The notes: generated by a model not told the origin, from the sequence alone. Counted from the first letter of the stretch, positions 46,635 to 55,418 are shown. The stretch is 64,000 nt of DNA from Caldilineaceae bacterium (GCA_958295845.1 OY282376.1:2121022-2185021), one strand, 5' to 3'. Program-made: numbers and translations.

Positions 46635-48041
46635 ATGAGCGTGCAAGCGATTCGCAGAGACTATAGCCTCTCCGGCGGCAACCAGGACGCCGTCGCACTC
46701 GATGGCGACCGTATCACCGACCGCGTCCAGGAACAATGGTGGAAACCCAAGCTCTCCCGCCAGCAGATGCGCGAGATCATGCAGCGCCGCGACGGCCCCG
46801 GACTCTGGCACTTCGGCCTCTGGTTCCTGCTGCTCGGCGTCAGCGCCTACCTAGCCGCCATCTCCTGGGGAACCTGGTGGGCCATACCCGCCTTCCTCGT
46901 CTACGGCACCATCTATACCTCCGCCGACTCCCGCTGGCACGAGAGCGGCCACGGCACACCTTTCCGCACCCGCTGGCTCAACGAAGCCGTCTACGCCATC
47001 GCCTCTTTCATCGCCATTCGCGAAGCATACCTCTGGCGCTGGAGCCACTCCCGCCACCATACCCATACCTACTTTGTCGGCCGCGACCCTGAAATCCAGG
47101 TCCAACGCCCTGCCGACCTTGTCAAGCTCCTGATGGACTTCTTCTACCTGCGCAGCGGTCCGCCCGAAGTCTGGCGCCTGGTCCGCAACGCCTTCGGCCA
47201 TCCGAACAAAGAGGTACTCGACTTCGTACCCGAACGCGACCTCCCCAAAATGTACTGGTCGAGCCGCGTCCATCTTGCCATCTACGCCGCTTTCGCCGTC
47301 TGGTCCATCGCCATCGGCAGTTTCTTGCCCATGATGTTCGTCCTCCTTCCCCGCTTCTACGGCGGCTGGCTCCAACAGCTTCTCAGCCTCCCCCAGCACG
47401 CCGGCCTCGGCGAAGACACCTTCGACCATCGCCAGAACACGCGCACAATCTACGTCAATCCCGTCTTCGCCTTCCTCTACGTCAACATGCAGTACCATCT
47501 TGAGCATCACGCCATGCCCATGACCCCATTCCATGCACTCCCCAAGCTGCATGAAGCCGTCAAGGATCAGATGCCTCCCCCCTACACAAGCCTCTGGCAA
47601 GCCTACAAAGAACTCATTCCAGCCCTCATCAAACAGGCCACCGGCGACCCCGACTACCGCGTGCTCCGACCAATTCCCAAGGACCCCGAATCCGAGGCCG
47701 CAGAACTGCCCACCGCCGCCGAGTCCCCGGGAGAATGGGTCAGGGTCGGCCCGGTCGAAGACATCGAAGCAGAGGACGTCGTCCGCCTCGATTTCGGCAG
47801 CCGCACCCTCGCCATCTACCATTTGAAGGGTGGCCACTTCTACGCCACCGATGGCCTCTGCACCCACGAATACGCCTACCTCGCCGACGGCCTCGTCATC
47901 GACGGCGTCATCGAGTGCCCTCTCCACAACGGCCGTTTTGACATCGCAACCGGCCGCGCCCTGCGCGCCCCCGCCTGCGACCACCTGGATACCTATCCTG
48001 TCGAACGCCGCGGCAACACGCTCTACGTCCGCCTCGGCTGA
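46635..48041 (+). CDS. Desaturase-Rieske ferredoxin fusion oxygenase, copy 2
   Basis: Same length (468 residues) and architecture as the preceding gene, with roughly 80% of residues matching by eye. The first box reads HESGH rather than HECGH; HSRHH, HLEHH, CTH and CPLH are all intact. Differences cluster in the N-terminal helices, the loop around 186-200 and the linker between oxygenase and Rieske domain. I chose the ATG at 46635, with TAGGAG upstream. It follows copy 1 by 55 bases and precedes the MocA-like gene by 65. Tandem duplicates with intact active sites suggest two related substrates or a heteromeric oxygenase. Confidence 0.88.
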   Translation: MSVQAIRRDYSLSGGNQDAVALDGDRITDRVQEQWWKPKLSRQQMREIMQRRDGPGLWHFGLWFLLLGVSAYLAAISWGTWWAIPAFLVYGTIYTSADSRWHESGHGTPFRTRWLNEAVYAIASFIAIREAYLWRWSHSRHHTHTYFVGRDPEIQVQRPADLVKLLMDFFYLRSGPPEVWRLVRNAFGHPNKEVLDFVPERDLPKMYWSSRVHLAIYAAFAVWSIAIGSFLPMMFVLLPRFYGGWLQQLLSLPQHAGLGEDTFDHRQNTRTIYVNPVFAFLYVNMQYHLEHHAMPMTPFHALPKLHEAVKDQMPPPYTSLWQAYKELIPALIKQATGDPDYRVLRPIPKDPESEAAELPTAAESPGEWVRVGPVEDIEAEDVVRLDFGSRTLAIYHLKGGHFYATDGLCTHEYAYLADGLVIDGVIECPLHNGRFDIATGRALRAPACDHLDTYPVERRGNTLYVRLG

Positions 48042-48106
48042 ACCCTGCCCGTCCGCTGGACTCGCCATTCGCAACCATTCGTCCCAGTAAGCAAGGAAAC
48101 CACACG

Positions 48107-49063
48107 ATGCAGATCGCATTTATCGGAGTAGGCGGAATCGCCCAAAACTACCTTGGCAGCCTCGAAAAACTGGACCGGCCCGTTGCCGCCGTCTGTGACA
48201 TCAACGCCCAGACCGCCGCCCGCGTCGCCGACGAACTCAACTGCACTGGCTACACCGACCACCGCGAAATGCTTGAACGCGAAAACCTCGACGTGGTCTT
48301 CGTCGCCATCCCCCCAGCAGCCCATGACACCCAGACAATCGATGCCGCCGAAGCCGGCGCCAACCTCTTCGTCGCCAAGCCGGTCGCCATGGACCTCGAC
48401 GTCGCCCGCCGCACGCAGGAGGCCATCGCCGCCAGCGGCCGCATCAACCAGGTCGGCTACATGGCACGCTACTCCGACGTTACCGAGCGCGCCAAGGAGC
48501 TCGTAAAGGGCCGTGACCTCGGCATGGGCATGGGCCGCTTCCTGACCCGCATGCCCCCCTCCCACCCCTGGTGGGGCAAGTTCGCCGTCAGCGGCGGCCA
48601 GCTCCTCGAGCAGAGCACCCACGTCTTCGACTGGCTGCGCTACTTCCTCGGGGACATCGAATCCGTCCAGGCCTTCGGCCACGACGGACCCGACAACGAT
48701 ATCGCCGACTTCGAGGACAGCACCGCCGTAAATCTCAGATTCGCCAGCGGCGCGGTCGGCAGCGTACTCAGCACCTGCTCAGCACGCGTCCGCGACGGCT
48801 TCATGACCGAGCTCTGCGGCCGCGACCTCTACCTCCGCCTCGCCATGGACACCCATATCTCCGGCTACATCGACCAGGAAGAGATCGACTACCACGGCGA
48901 GGAACGCGGCTACTTCCGCCAGATCGAATGTTTCCTCGCCGCCGTCGAAGCCCAGGACCAAAACCTCGTCCGCTCCTCCTACGCCGACGCCGTCAACTCC
49001 CTGGCAGTCACTCTGGCCGCAAACCGCTCCCTCGAATCCGGCACAGTCGAAACCGTGGAATAA
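48107..49063 (+). CDS. Gfo/Idh/MocA family oxidoreductase
   Basis: 318-residue NAD(P)-dependent dehydrogenase of the inositol/sugar family. Rossmann motif GVGGIA (7-12); the catalytic lysine of the (E)KP motif is present as K91 in FVAKPVAMD; the C-terminal domain has GGQLLEQSTHVFDWLRYFLG with a histidine in the family's catalytic position. An AAGGAAA site precedes the ATG. Unlike the paralogue at 17534-18715, it keeps the lysine. In the operon it could oxidise the polyol or amino-polyol released by the fusion oxygenases. Stop and next start are 3 bases apart. Confidence 0.93.
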   Translation: MQIAFIGVGGIAQNYLGSLEKLDRPVAAVCDINAQTAARVADELNCTGYTDHREMLERENLDVVFVAIPPAAHDTQTIDAAEAGANLFVAKPVAMDLDVARRTQEAIAASGRINQVGYMARYSDVTERAKELVKGRDLGMGMGRFLTRMPPSHPWWGKFAVSGGQLLEQSTHVFDWLRYFLGDIESVQAFGHDGPDNDIADFEDSTAVNLRFASGAVGSVLSTCSARVRDGFMTELCGRDLYLRLAMDTHISGYIDQEEIDYHGEERGYFRQIECFLAAVEAQDQNLVRSSYADAVNSLAVTLAANRSLESGTVETVE

Positions 49064-49066
49064 AAC

Positions 49067-49894
49067 ATGAAATTCGGTACCCTGCAGAACGTAATCGGAC
49101 AGCCCCTCTCTACAGTCTTCGCCGTCGCATCCGAGCTCGGCTTCGAAGGCGTCGAACTAGACTGGTACGACTTCACTGAAGCCCAGCCGGGCGGCCCTCT
49201 CGCCCCGGAAAACCGTGATACCATCCGCCAGGCCGCCGCCCAGGCAGGCGCCGACATCCCCTGCGTCGCCGCCCACTTCCTCAACCAGGGAGGCCTCGCC
49301 GACCCGGACAAAGAGGCCTTCGGCCTTGACGCCGTCCGCGCCGGCATCCGCCTCTGCACCGACCTCGGCGCGTCCTACCTCCTTGTGCCCTTCTTCGGCC
49401 CCGCCATGATGCGCGACGACCAGGCCGTCGCCCGCCTCGAAGCCAACCTGCGCCGCCTCGCCCCCGCAGCCGAACAAGCCGGCGTCACCCTCGCAATTGA
49501 GAATACTTTGCGCGCAGACCACAATGCCGCCCTCCTCGAACGCGTCGACTCCCACGCCATCGGCAACTACTGGGACATGGCCAACTGCATGGGCCTCGGC
49601 TACGATCCCCTCGAAGAAATCGCTCAGCTCGGCCGGCACATCGTCCGCGTCCACGCCAAGGATTACTTCCAGGGCGCCGCCGCCCCCGGCACGCCCGAAG
49701 AACCCCACTTCGACGGCCTCAACACAAAACCCTTCGGCGAAGGCGACGTGCCCGTACCAGCAGTACTTTCGGCCCTCCAACAGAGCGGCTACGACGATTA
49801 CGTCGTCCTCGAAACCGGCAAATTTGACGATGCCAAACGTTCGGCCAAGGCCGCTCTCACCCTCCTGCAACAACTCTCAGGAACAGTGCAATGA
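49067..49894 (+). CDS. Sugar-phosphate isomerase/epimerase-like TIM barrel (AP-endonuclease 2 superfamily)
   Basis: 275-residue TIM barrel of the xylose-isomerase-like family that includes inosose dehydratase (IolE) and inosose isomerase (IolI). Metal ligands are seen in AIENT (near residue 144), YWDMANC (near 178), VHAKDY (near 204) and a C-terminal VLETG glutamate. No signal peptide. It overlaps the downstream SDR gene by 4 bases (ATGA). With a MocA-like enzyme beside it, a step in inositol-like or keto-sugar breakdown fits, but the specific reaction cannot be assigned. Confidence 0.88.
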   Translation: MKFGTLQNVIGQPLSTVFAVASELGFEGVELDWYDFTEAQPGGPLAPENRDTIRQAAAQAGADIPCVAAHFLNQGGLADPDKEAFGLDAVRAGIRLCTDLGASYLLVPFFGPAMMRDDQAVARLEANLRRLAPAAEQAGVTLAIENTLRADHNAALLERVDSHAIGNYWDMANCMGLGYDPLEEIAQLGRHIVRVHAKDYFQGAAAPGTPEEPHFDGLNTKPFGEGDVPVPAVLSALQQSGYDDYVVLETGKFDDAKRSAKAALTLLQQLSGTVQ

Positions 49895-50706
49895 CCGCCA
49901 ATCCCCACGGAATGGCCCGCTTTGAGGGTAAAGCAGCCCTCGTCTCTGGCGGCGCCTCAGGAATCGGACGCGCCACCGCCGAGCGCCTCGCAGCCGAAGG
50001 CGCCCACGTCTTCATCGCCGACCTGAACGCAGCCATGGCAGATCAAGCCGTAGGCCAAATCCGCGCCGCCGGAGGCAGCGCCGCCCACGTAGATGTAGAC
50101 CTCGCCGACGATGACTCCGTAGAAAACTGCGCGCGCGAAGTCGCGGCAAGCGTTCCCGCTCTCCACATTCTCGTCAATAACGCAGCCCTGCTTCGGCAGG
50201 GCCGCATCGAGGACGGCGGCTGGATTGAAAACTGGGAAATAGAGACCCGCGTCGGCCTGCGGGGATGGGTGATGATGACCCAAAAACTCCTGCCCCTCCT
50301 GAAAGCGGAAGGCGGGGCTATCGTCAACCTCTCATCCGAAGGCGGCTACCTCGGCCGTCCCGGCATGTGGGTCTACGACGCCATCAAGGCTGGCGTCGTC
50401 TCCACCACCAAAACAATGGCCCAGGAATTCACCCCATACAGCATCCGCGTCAACGCCGTCGCCCCCGGCTGGGTCGTGACCGAAATGCACTTCGCCAGCC
50501 ATCCCGACCCCGCCGCCCGCAAGAAAGAGCTCGAAGAAACGCCCATCGACTCCTGCCTCATGCGGCGCCGTTGCGGCCCCGAAGAAATAGCCAGCGCCAT
50601 CTGTTTCCTCCTCAGCGACGACGCCTCCTACGTCACCGGCACCACCCTCCACGTAGACGGCGGCCGCGTCGGCATGAACCTCGGAAACCTGGGCATCCTG
50701 GAGTAA
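49891..50706 (+). CDS. Short-chain dehydrogenase/reductase (SDR)
   Basis: 271-residue classical SDR. Cofactor motif GGASGIG (20-26); NNAAL segment; catalytic serine in NLSSEGGYLG (near 148), Y162 and K166 in YDAIKAG; C-terminal GTTLHVDGG. Starts inside the stop of the isomerase-like gene (ATGA), so it is translationally coupled. Last gene of the five-gene operon 45173-50706; likely performs an oxidation or reduction of a hydroxyl/keto intermediate. Confidence 0.94.
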   Translation: MTANPHGMARFEGKAALVSGGASGIGRATAERLAAEGAHVFIADLNAAMADQAVGQIRAAGGSAAHVDVDLADDDSVENCAREVAASVPALHILVNNAALLRQGRIEDGGWIENWEIETRVGLRGWVMMTQKLLPLLKAEGGAIVNLSSEGGYLGRPGMWVYDAIKAGVVSTTKTMAQEFTPYSIRVNAVAPGWVVTEMHFASHPDPAARKKELEETPIDSCLMRRRCGPEEIASAICFLLSDDASYVTGTTLHVDGGRVGMNLGNLGILE

Positions 50707-50808
50707 AACTCCCACAGACCACCAACAAACTCCGCAGCCCTTAAGAAAGGAAAATAGAGTTTTTGTAATTCGCAGTGCCACTCTTAGATGTACGCAAGGG
50801 CCCTTCCT

Positions 50809-50850
50809 GGAGAAAAAAGTTTCTCCCCTTGCCCTTTGCGCAGCAAAGGG
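50809..50850. terminator. Two adjacent stem-loops between convergent genes
   Basis: GGAGAAA-AAAG-TTTCTCC (50809-50826) and CCCTTTGC-GCA-GCAAAGGG (50832-50850, perfect 8-bp stem). They lie about 100 bases past the SDR stop and 50 bases before the end of the small membrane-protein gene, so they may terminate from both sides. Flanking T-runs are short. Confidence 0.5.
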
Positions 50851-50901
50851 GAATGTGTCGAGTCATAGCAAAGATATCAATAAGAAGGGGAAACGCGTTT
50901 T

Positions 50902-51336
50902 TCATTCTTGGTCACTAAATTCAAGAAGAGTCACTGCTGCTGCTAACCAAACAAAGCAAGGTCGATCTTTCGGTTTTTCATTGATGACGAGAAACATTGT
51001 TTTCATACGTGGTACCTCTATCTGTGGGGACACATTCTCGATCTCTTCCCCGACAGCCATAACAAGGTCTGCCATTTCTGGGATACTCACTCCACATTCA
51101 ATGGCACTATCAATCAATTGGGTAGTGTAATCAGTCGTACTGAATTCAACGGGCGAACCGTCTGCACCTTCTATTCTCTTCGCCTGAGCTTCGGCCTTTA
51201 TGTATTCGGCGGATTTCGTAGCAGTCGGCGCTGGCTCTCTGTTCGATGAAGCAAGGCTGAAAAACCCAACAAGGACTATGAACAAGACAACAAGAGAACC
51301 AATAGCAATCCAGAGGAATTTTAGGCACCCTTTCAA
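50902..51336 (-). CDS. Small membrane-anchored protein of unknown function
   Basis: 144-residue protein with one N-terminal membrane helix (about 7-30, IAIGSLVVLFIVLVGFFSLA) and an extracytoplasmic, mostly polar domain with two cysteines. It starts at TTG; the choice is set by a strong GGGAGGTAAC site 8 bases upstream. I do not recognise a family. Its base composition is clearly more AT-rich than its neighbours (many AAA, ATT, GAA codons), as is the DNA up to about 51830, which suggests acquisition by transfer. Transcribed alone. Confidence 0.7.
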   Translation of the reverse strand: MKGCLKFLWIAIGSLVVLFIVLVGFFSLASSNREPAPTATKSAEYIKAEAQAKRIEGADGSPVEFSTTDYTTQLIDSAIECGVSIPEMADLVMAVGEEIENVSPQIEVPRMKTMFLVINEKPKDRPCFVWLAAAVTLLEFSDQE

Positions 51337-51856
51337 AACAGTTACCTCCCTAAGCCGTCGTTGTCTAACGTGTCAACACATTATGGAACAAGAAGCTCTC
51401 AGACATCCCAGAGATACCCATTAGCGTTTTTTTTTCTCAAAATACGGCGATACAGTTTATTTCTAAGCGTCATTCCTTTTGAAGGCCGCCATTATGAAGA
51501 CAGTTCTCCTTTTTTTCATTTCCAGGAATTCTCGTTCCAGTGTACCTAATATTTCATTCTGAATGGATTTCCCCGATTTGTGCTACTATCTTAGCAGGAT
51601 ATCAGTGCTCTAACAAAACAACAGGCTTGAATTCTGTACAAATCCCGCACAAGAGATTGTCTAAGTAGCACTTCAGGGATCATAGATGTGTAAGTCGCGG
51701 TCCTTTACAGCCACATGTGACTTCTATGAAATGTTTGCCATCGCCTCAATAGTTCAAATAGGTTTCTCACAGTTTCTATTGGCGTACACACCACATCACA
51801 ATTCTTGCTGCTACAAAACAACCAACCCCGCCACCCCCCCTCCACGGAGCCCCAAA
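51337..51856. other. AT-rich divergent intergenic region
   Basis: About 520 bases, markedly AT-rich against the 60% GC background, with T-rich tracts (51428-51440, 51505-51520). An open frame on the plus strand continues the PhyH 4 frame upstream to 51686 but lacks coding character. No clear -35/-10 pair or repeat. Confidence 0.5.
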
Positions 51857-52645
51857 ATGACCAACACCCTCAACGGACAACACTGGCAGGACCAGCCCCA
51901 AAAGACCCTCGATGCTTTCACCCGCGACGGTTACGTCGCTCTCACCGGCTTTCTGTCCGCCGACGAAGTGGCCGAAGCCAAAGAAGCCGTAGCCCGCCTT
52001 ATCAACGACAAGGTCCCCAACCTACGCCGCGAGCAAGTCTTCTACGAAGAACTCGGAAAGCCCGAAACGCTCAAGCAGATTCTGGGGCTCTACAACCACG
52101 ACAGCTACTTCAAGCATTTGATGTTCGGCAGCAAATTTGAAAACCTGGCCGAGCTTCTCCTTCAGGGCCCAGTCGTCGGCAAAAACATGCAGTACTTCAA
52201 CAAGCCGCCCCAGATCGGCAAAGCCACGCCCCCCCACCAGGACGGCTACTACTTCATGCTCGACCCCTGCGAAGCCCTCACAATGTGGCTCGCCCTCGAA
52301 GAAGTGGACGAAGAAAACGGCTGCGTCCGCTACGTGCGCGGCTCACACCTTGTCCCGCTTCGCCCCCACGGCCGCACCCAGACGCTCGGCTTCTCCCAGG
52401 GCGTCACCGACTACGGCACGCCCCAGGACCTCGCCAACGAAGTCGCCTTCCCCGCCCAGCCCGGCGACCTCCTCGTCCACAACGCCTTGACCATCCACCG
52501 CGCCGACGCCAACCGCAGCCAGACCCGCACCCGCCAGGCCATTGGCTTCATCTACTACTCCGAACGCGCCAAAGAGGACGCCGAAGCCCACGCCGCCTAC
52601 CAGAAACGCCTTGCCGCCGATATGAAAGCCAAGGGCAAAATCTGA
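51857..52645 (+). CDS. PhyH family dioxygenase 4
   Basis: 262-residue Fe(II)/2-oxoglutarate dioxygenase. Iron ligands are H127 and D129 (PPHQDGYYF) and H214 (TIHRADAN); the oxoglutarate arginine follows in RTRQAIGFIYYS. The core begins at TLDAFTRDGYVALTGFLS, a typical family start. I chose the ATG at 51857; upstream in-frame codons lie in AT-rich, non-coding DNA. Its ligand loop LDPCEALTMWLALEEVDEENGC matches family members acting on small metabolites. Converges with PhyH 5, 15 bases away. Confidence 0.9.
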   Translation: MTNTLNGQHWQDQPQKTLDAFTRDGYVALTGFLSADEVAEAKEAVARLINDKVPNLRREQVFYEELGKPETLKQILGLYNHDSYFKHLMFGSKFENLAELLLQGPVVGKNMQYFNKPPQIGKATPPHQDGYYFMLDPCEALTMWLALEEVDEENGCVRYVRGSHLVPLRPHGRTQTLGFSQGVTDYGTPQDLANEVAFPAQPGDLLVHNALTIHRADANRSQTRTRQAIGFIYYSERAKEDAEAHAAYQKRLAADMKAKGKI

Positions 52646-52660
52646 CCCGCCCCGCTCACC

Positions 52661-53527
52661 CTACTTCAGCGCCGGACCAGCCGTCCACTGCGTCCCGATC
52701 GGTTTGGCGCTGCCCTCGTATCTGATCCTGAGCCCCTCCATCCGCGCCTGCACCTCGTTCACCGGCCCCGAATCCGTCTCACCGTTCCTGCCCTCCAAGG
52801 AGAAGATCGTGGCCTGCGTCCGCTCCGGCAGCTCGACAAAGTGCGGATAATACCACATCGTCAGCACCGTTCTCCGCTCATCGCTCAAATTGGCGTGCGA
52901 CGCGTGAAACAGCCTCCCGTACCCCATCACCATGTCCCCTGCCTTCACCGGCACATCGACCTCCCCCTCCGCCCGCTGGAAAGCCACGTCCCCCGGGTTC
53001 GCATACGTCCTCAGCTCGTCCGTATGCGTCGGCGAAGCCTGATCATGCAACGCATGCCGCTTGCGATGCGACCCCGGAATCACCCGCAAACAGCCATTCC
53101 GCGCATCCGTATCCGTCAGATAATACATCAGAAAACACTGGATCGGCTGCCAAGTATAGCTCACCGGGTCATCCCAAAACCGCCCATCCTCATGCCAGAA
53201 CAGCGGCGGACTCTGCGGCGGCTTGCTGATAATCCGCCCGTGCCCGAACTTTGGCTCCGCAAACCCCAGCTCCCCCAGCGCCGCCATCACACCCGGATGA
53301 ACGATCAGATCCGCAAGCACATCATACCGATACGCCATCGCCCAATCGATCAGCACCATACTCCCCGTCGTCCGGTTCTGTTCGAAATGCGCCTCCTCCT
53401 GCTGCCCAAGCACACCGTCGCTCCAAGCCCTCAACGCCTCCACCATCTCCGGCTCCAGAACGCCCCTGAACAGCACAAACCCGTCCCGCACAAACTGCTC
53501 ACGTAACACATGATTTACCGATCCCAT
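52661..53527 (-). CDS. PhyH family dioxygenase 5
   Basis: 288-residue Fe(II)/2-oxoglutarate dioxygenase, more distant from the other four. Iron ligands are H112 and D114 in WHEDGRFW (a HxD variant with Glu between), and a C-terminal histidine in GRLFHASHANLSDERRTVLTMWYYP that also carries the oxoglutarate arginine. I chose the ATG at 53527, 6 bases after GGAGG; a longer start at 53551 adds MMMVGRK. A copy of repeat family 1 separates it from the GMC gene upstream on the same strand. Confidence 0.88.
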   Translation of the reverse strand: MGSVNHVLREQFVRDGFVLFRGVLEPEMVEALRAWSDGVLGQQEEAHFEQNRTTGSMVLIDWAMAYRYDVLADLIVHPGVMAALGELGFAEPKFGHGRIISKPPQSPPLFWHEDGRFWDDPVSYTWQPIQCFLMYYLTDTDARNGCLRVIPGSHRKRHALHDQASPTHTDELRTYANPGDVAFQRAEGEVDVPVKAGDMVMGYGRLFHASHANLSDERRTVLTMWYYPHFVELPERTQATIFSLEGRNGETDSGPVNEVQARMEGLRIRYEGSAKPIGTQWTAGPALK

Positions 53528-53553
53528 ACCTTTCCTCCCTACCATCATCATCT

Positions 53554-53678
53554 GGGCGTCCGGGCCTTCGGCCCTCCCTTGTGCGGGGGCTGCGCCCCCG
53601 CAACGCCCCGCCCTTGCTAGCCACCGTCTTTCTTCTTCCCCGGCATCGTGTCTACAGAAAGGTGTTCACACCCCCCAC
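53554..53678. repeat. Family 1 repeat, copy c
   Basis: GGGCGTCCGGGCCTTCGGCC, hairpin GCGGGGGC-TGC-GCCCCCGC, AACGCCCCGCCCTTGCTAGCC, then TTCTTCCCCGGC and GTGTTCACACCCCCCAC. Near-identical to copies a, b and d. Confidence 0.85.
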
Positions 53679-53743
53679 TATCCATCCCAACTCACCTATC
53701 ACCAAACGCCAGTGTTTCCCAGACGGGTGGTGTTCCACTCAAA

Positions 53744-53771
53744 ACTAAAAACTGCCTACTAAAAACTGCCT
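53744..53771. repeat. 14-bp tandem duplication across the GMC stop codon
   Basis: Unit ACTAAAAACTGCCT occurs twice without mismatch (53744-53757, 53758-53771). The GMC stop codon (53759-53761 on the minus strand) lies in the second unit, so the duplication repeats the last codons and the stop. Confidence 0.85.
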
Positions 53772-55381
53772 TTAATCCTTTCCGCCGCGTGCTCAGCAAT
53801 CATTACCGTCGTCAGATGCGTGTTCGCCCGCGGCGCCTCAGGCATAATCGAAGCATCAACCACGCGCAGACCATCCAAGCCAACTACATTGCAGTCTGAA
53901 TCCACCACCGTTACAGGGTCATCCTCAGCCCCCATCCGGCACGTCCCCACAATATGAAAGCAGTCGAGACACTCCTCAAACAGCCAGCTGTCCAACTCTT
54001 TATCACCGACCGTGCTGTCCACCCCACCCCGCTTCCCACCGTAAAGATCACCCAGCGAAATCTCCTCCGCACCCCCCCCAATCGCAGGATGATCCGCCAG
54101 CGCAAACAACCGCCGCACGCCGTCTCGCAGCCGCACCAGATCTCTCCGATCCGACAACATACACTCTTCGATCTCCGGCTCAACCCGCGGATCGGCTGAC
54201 GTGATACGCAAATGCCCCTGCGAAAACGCCTGAAATACCGACACCACGATCACGCCCCGCTCCAAAGCCTCCCCCTCAATACCAAAGACGTTACAACTCG
54301 CCATCAACATATCATTGCGCCCCGCCCCTGCCAGCCCCGAACTATACCGCACGCAACAATTGGTTCGCCGCGCATGAGGACCGCCAGCCCGCGCACCAGG
54401 ACGCAACTTGAGATGCAGCCCCACAGTCGGATGGTCCTGCAGATTCTGCCCGACTCCAGCCAGATCAACCACCTGCCTCACACCAGCCGCCTCCAAAACC
54501 CCGGCCGGCCCGACCCCCGACCGCATCAATATCGCCGGCGAATGTACCGCCCCCGCACACAGCAGAACCTCCTTGCACCGCAAAACAGTCTCCCCGCCTT
54601 CAACACCTTCAATTCCCATCACGCGCACACCCACCGCTCGCCGGCGCTGACTAACTCCTCCCTCTTCCGGTGCCCCCTCAAACTCAACCCGCCCAACCAG
54701 CGCCCCGCCAACGATGGTCAGATTGTCCCGTCCCCGCGCCGGCTCCAAATAGCCGTCATTCGTCGAAACCCGCCTGTCCTCCCGCATCGTCAACGCCACC
54801 GGCGATACCCCCGTACTCCCCGGCGCATGATAGTCCTCCGCCCAGCCGTAACCCAGCCCGACCGCCGCCTCCCGCAGCGCCAGATCCACCGCGCCCCACG
54901 CCGCCACCGGAATCCGACAAAGCGGTACTGGCCCGCCCCGCCCGTGATACGGCGCACTGCCAAAATCGAGGTCGTCCTCCAGCCGAATGAAAGACGGCAA
55001 CACATCGCTACCTGACCAACCATCACAACCAGCCGCCGCCCACCGGTCAAAGTCGTCCATCTCACCTCGCAGCCCAATCAATCCATTGATCGCCGAGCTC
55101 CCACCCATTCCCCGGCCCCGCACAAAAGGCGACAGCTCCTGCCTCTCACTGCGCCTCGCCGTCAGCCCCGGCCACTGGTAGATCTCCCTGTACTCTTCCC
55201 CTAGCAAAATCTCACCGTGATTATGGCTCCGCATCGCCGCCGGCGCCTCCCGCGAACGATAGTCCGGCCCAGCCTCCAACAGCAGAACCGTCACCTCGGG
55301 ATCCTCCGACAACCGCGCCGCCAGCACCGCCCCCGCCGACCCCGCCCCTACGATAATATAGTCGAAAAAAGAACCCAACAT
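53759..55381 (-). CDS. GMC family FAD-dependent oxidoreductase (choline dehydrogenase-like)
   Basis: 540-residue flavoenzyme of the glucose-methanol-choline family. FAD-binding GxGSAG (residues 11-16) with the E in LLLEAGPDY, the GMC signature GRGMGGSSAINGLIGLRG, the second signature HSPAILMRSGVGPAGVLEAAGV, and the catalytic-site histidine in FHIVGTCRMG with the partner in NTHLTTVMIAEHAAE. Oxidises an alcohol group of a sugar or polyol, passing electrons to an acceptor or oxygen. No signal peptide. Upstream of PhyH 5 on the same strand, so the two could act in sequence. Confidence 0.95.
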   Translation of the reverse strand: MLGSFFDYIIVGAGSAGAVLAARLSEDPEVTVLLLEAGPDYRSREAPAAMRSHNHGEILLGEEYREIYQWPGLTARRSERQELSPFVRGRGMGGSSAINGLIGLRGEMDDFDRWAAAGCDGWSGSDVLPSFIRLEDDLDFGSAPYHGRGGPVPLCRIPVAAWGAVDLALREAAVGLGYGWAEDYHAPGSTGVSPVALTMREDRRVSTNDGYLEPARGRDNLTIVGGALVGRVEFEGAPEEGGVSQRRRAVGVRVMGIEGVEGGETVLRCKEVLLCAGAVHSPAILMRSGVGPAGVLEAAGVRQVVDLAGVGQNLQDHPTVGLHLKLRPGARAGGPHARRTNCCVRYSSGLAGAGRNDMLMASCNVFGIEGEALERGVIVVSVFQAFSQGHLRITSADPRVEPEIEECMLSDRRDLVRLRDGVRRLFALADHPAIGGGAEEISLGDLYGGKRGGVDSTVGDKELDSWLFEECLDCFHIVGTCRMGAEDDPVTVVDSDCNVVGLDGLRVVDASIMPEAPRANTHLTTVMIAEHAAERIKGSF

Positions 55382-55418
55382 CGCCCCTCACACCTCACGC
55401 CTCAATACAGCTCCAGGT

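Noticed and set aside
45116..48119. Long minus-strand open frames (506 and 422 codons) opposite the two desaturase-Rieske genes
   Set aside because: They are antisense to strongly conserved genes, have Gly/Val/Asp-rich low-quality translations and no start signals. They result from GC-rich third positions.
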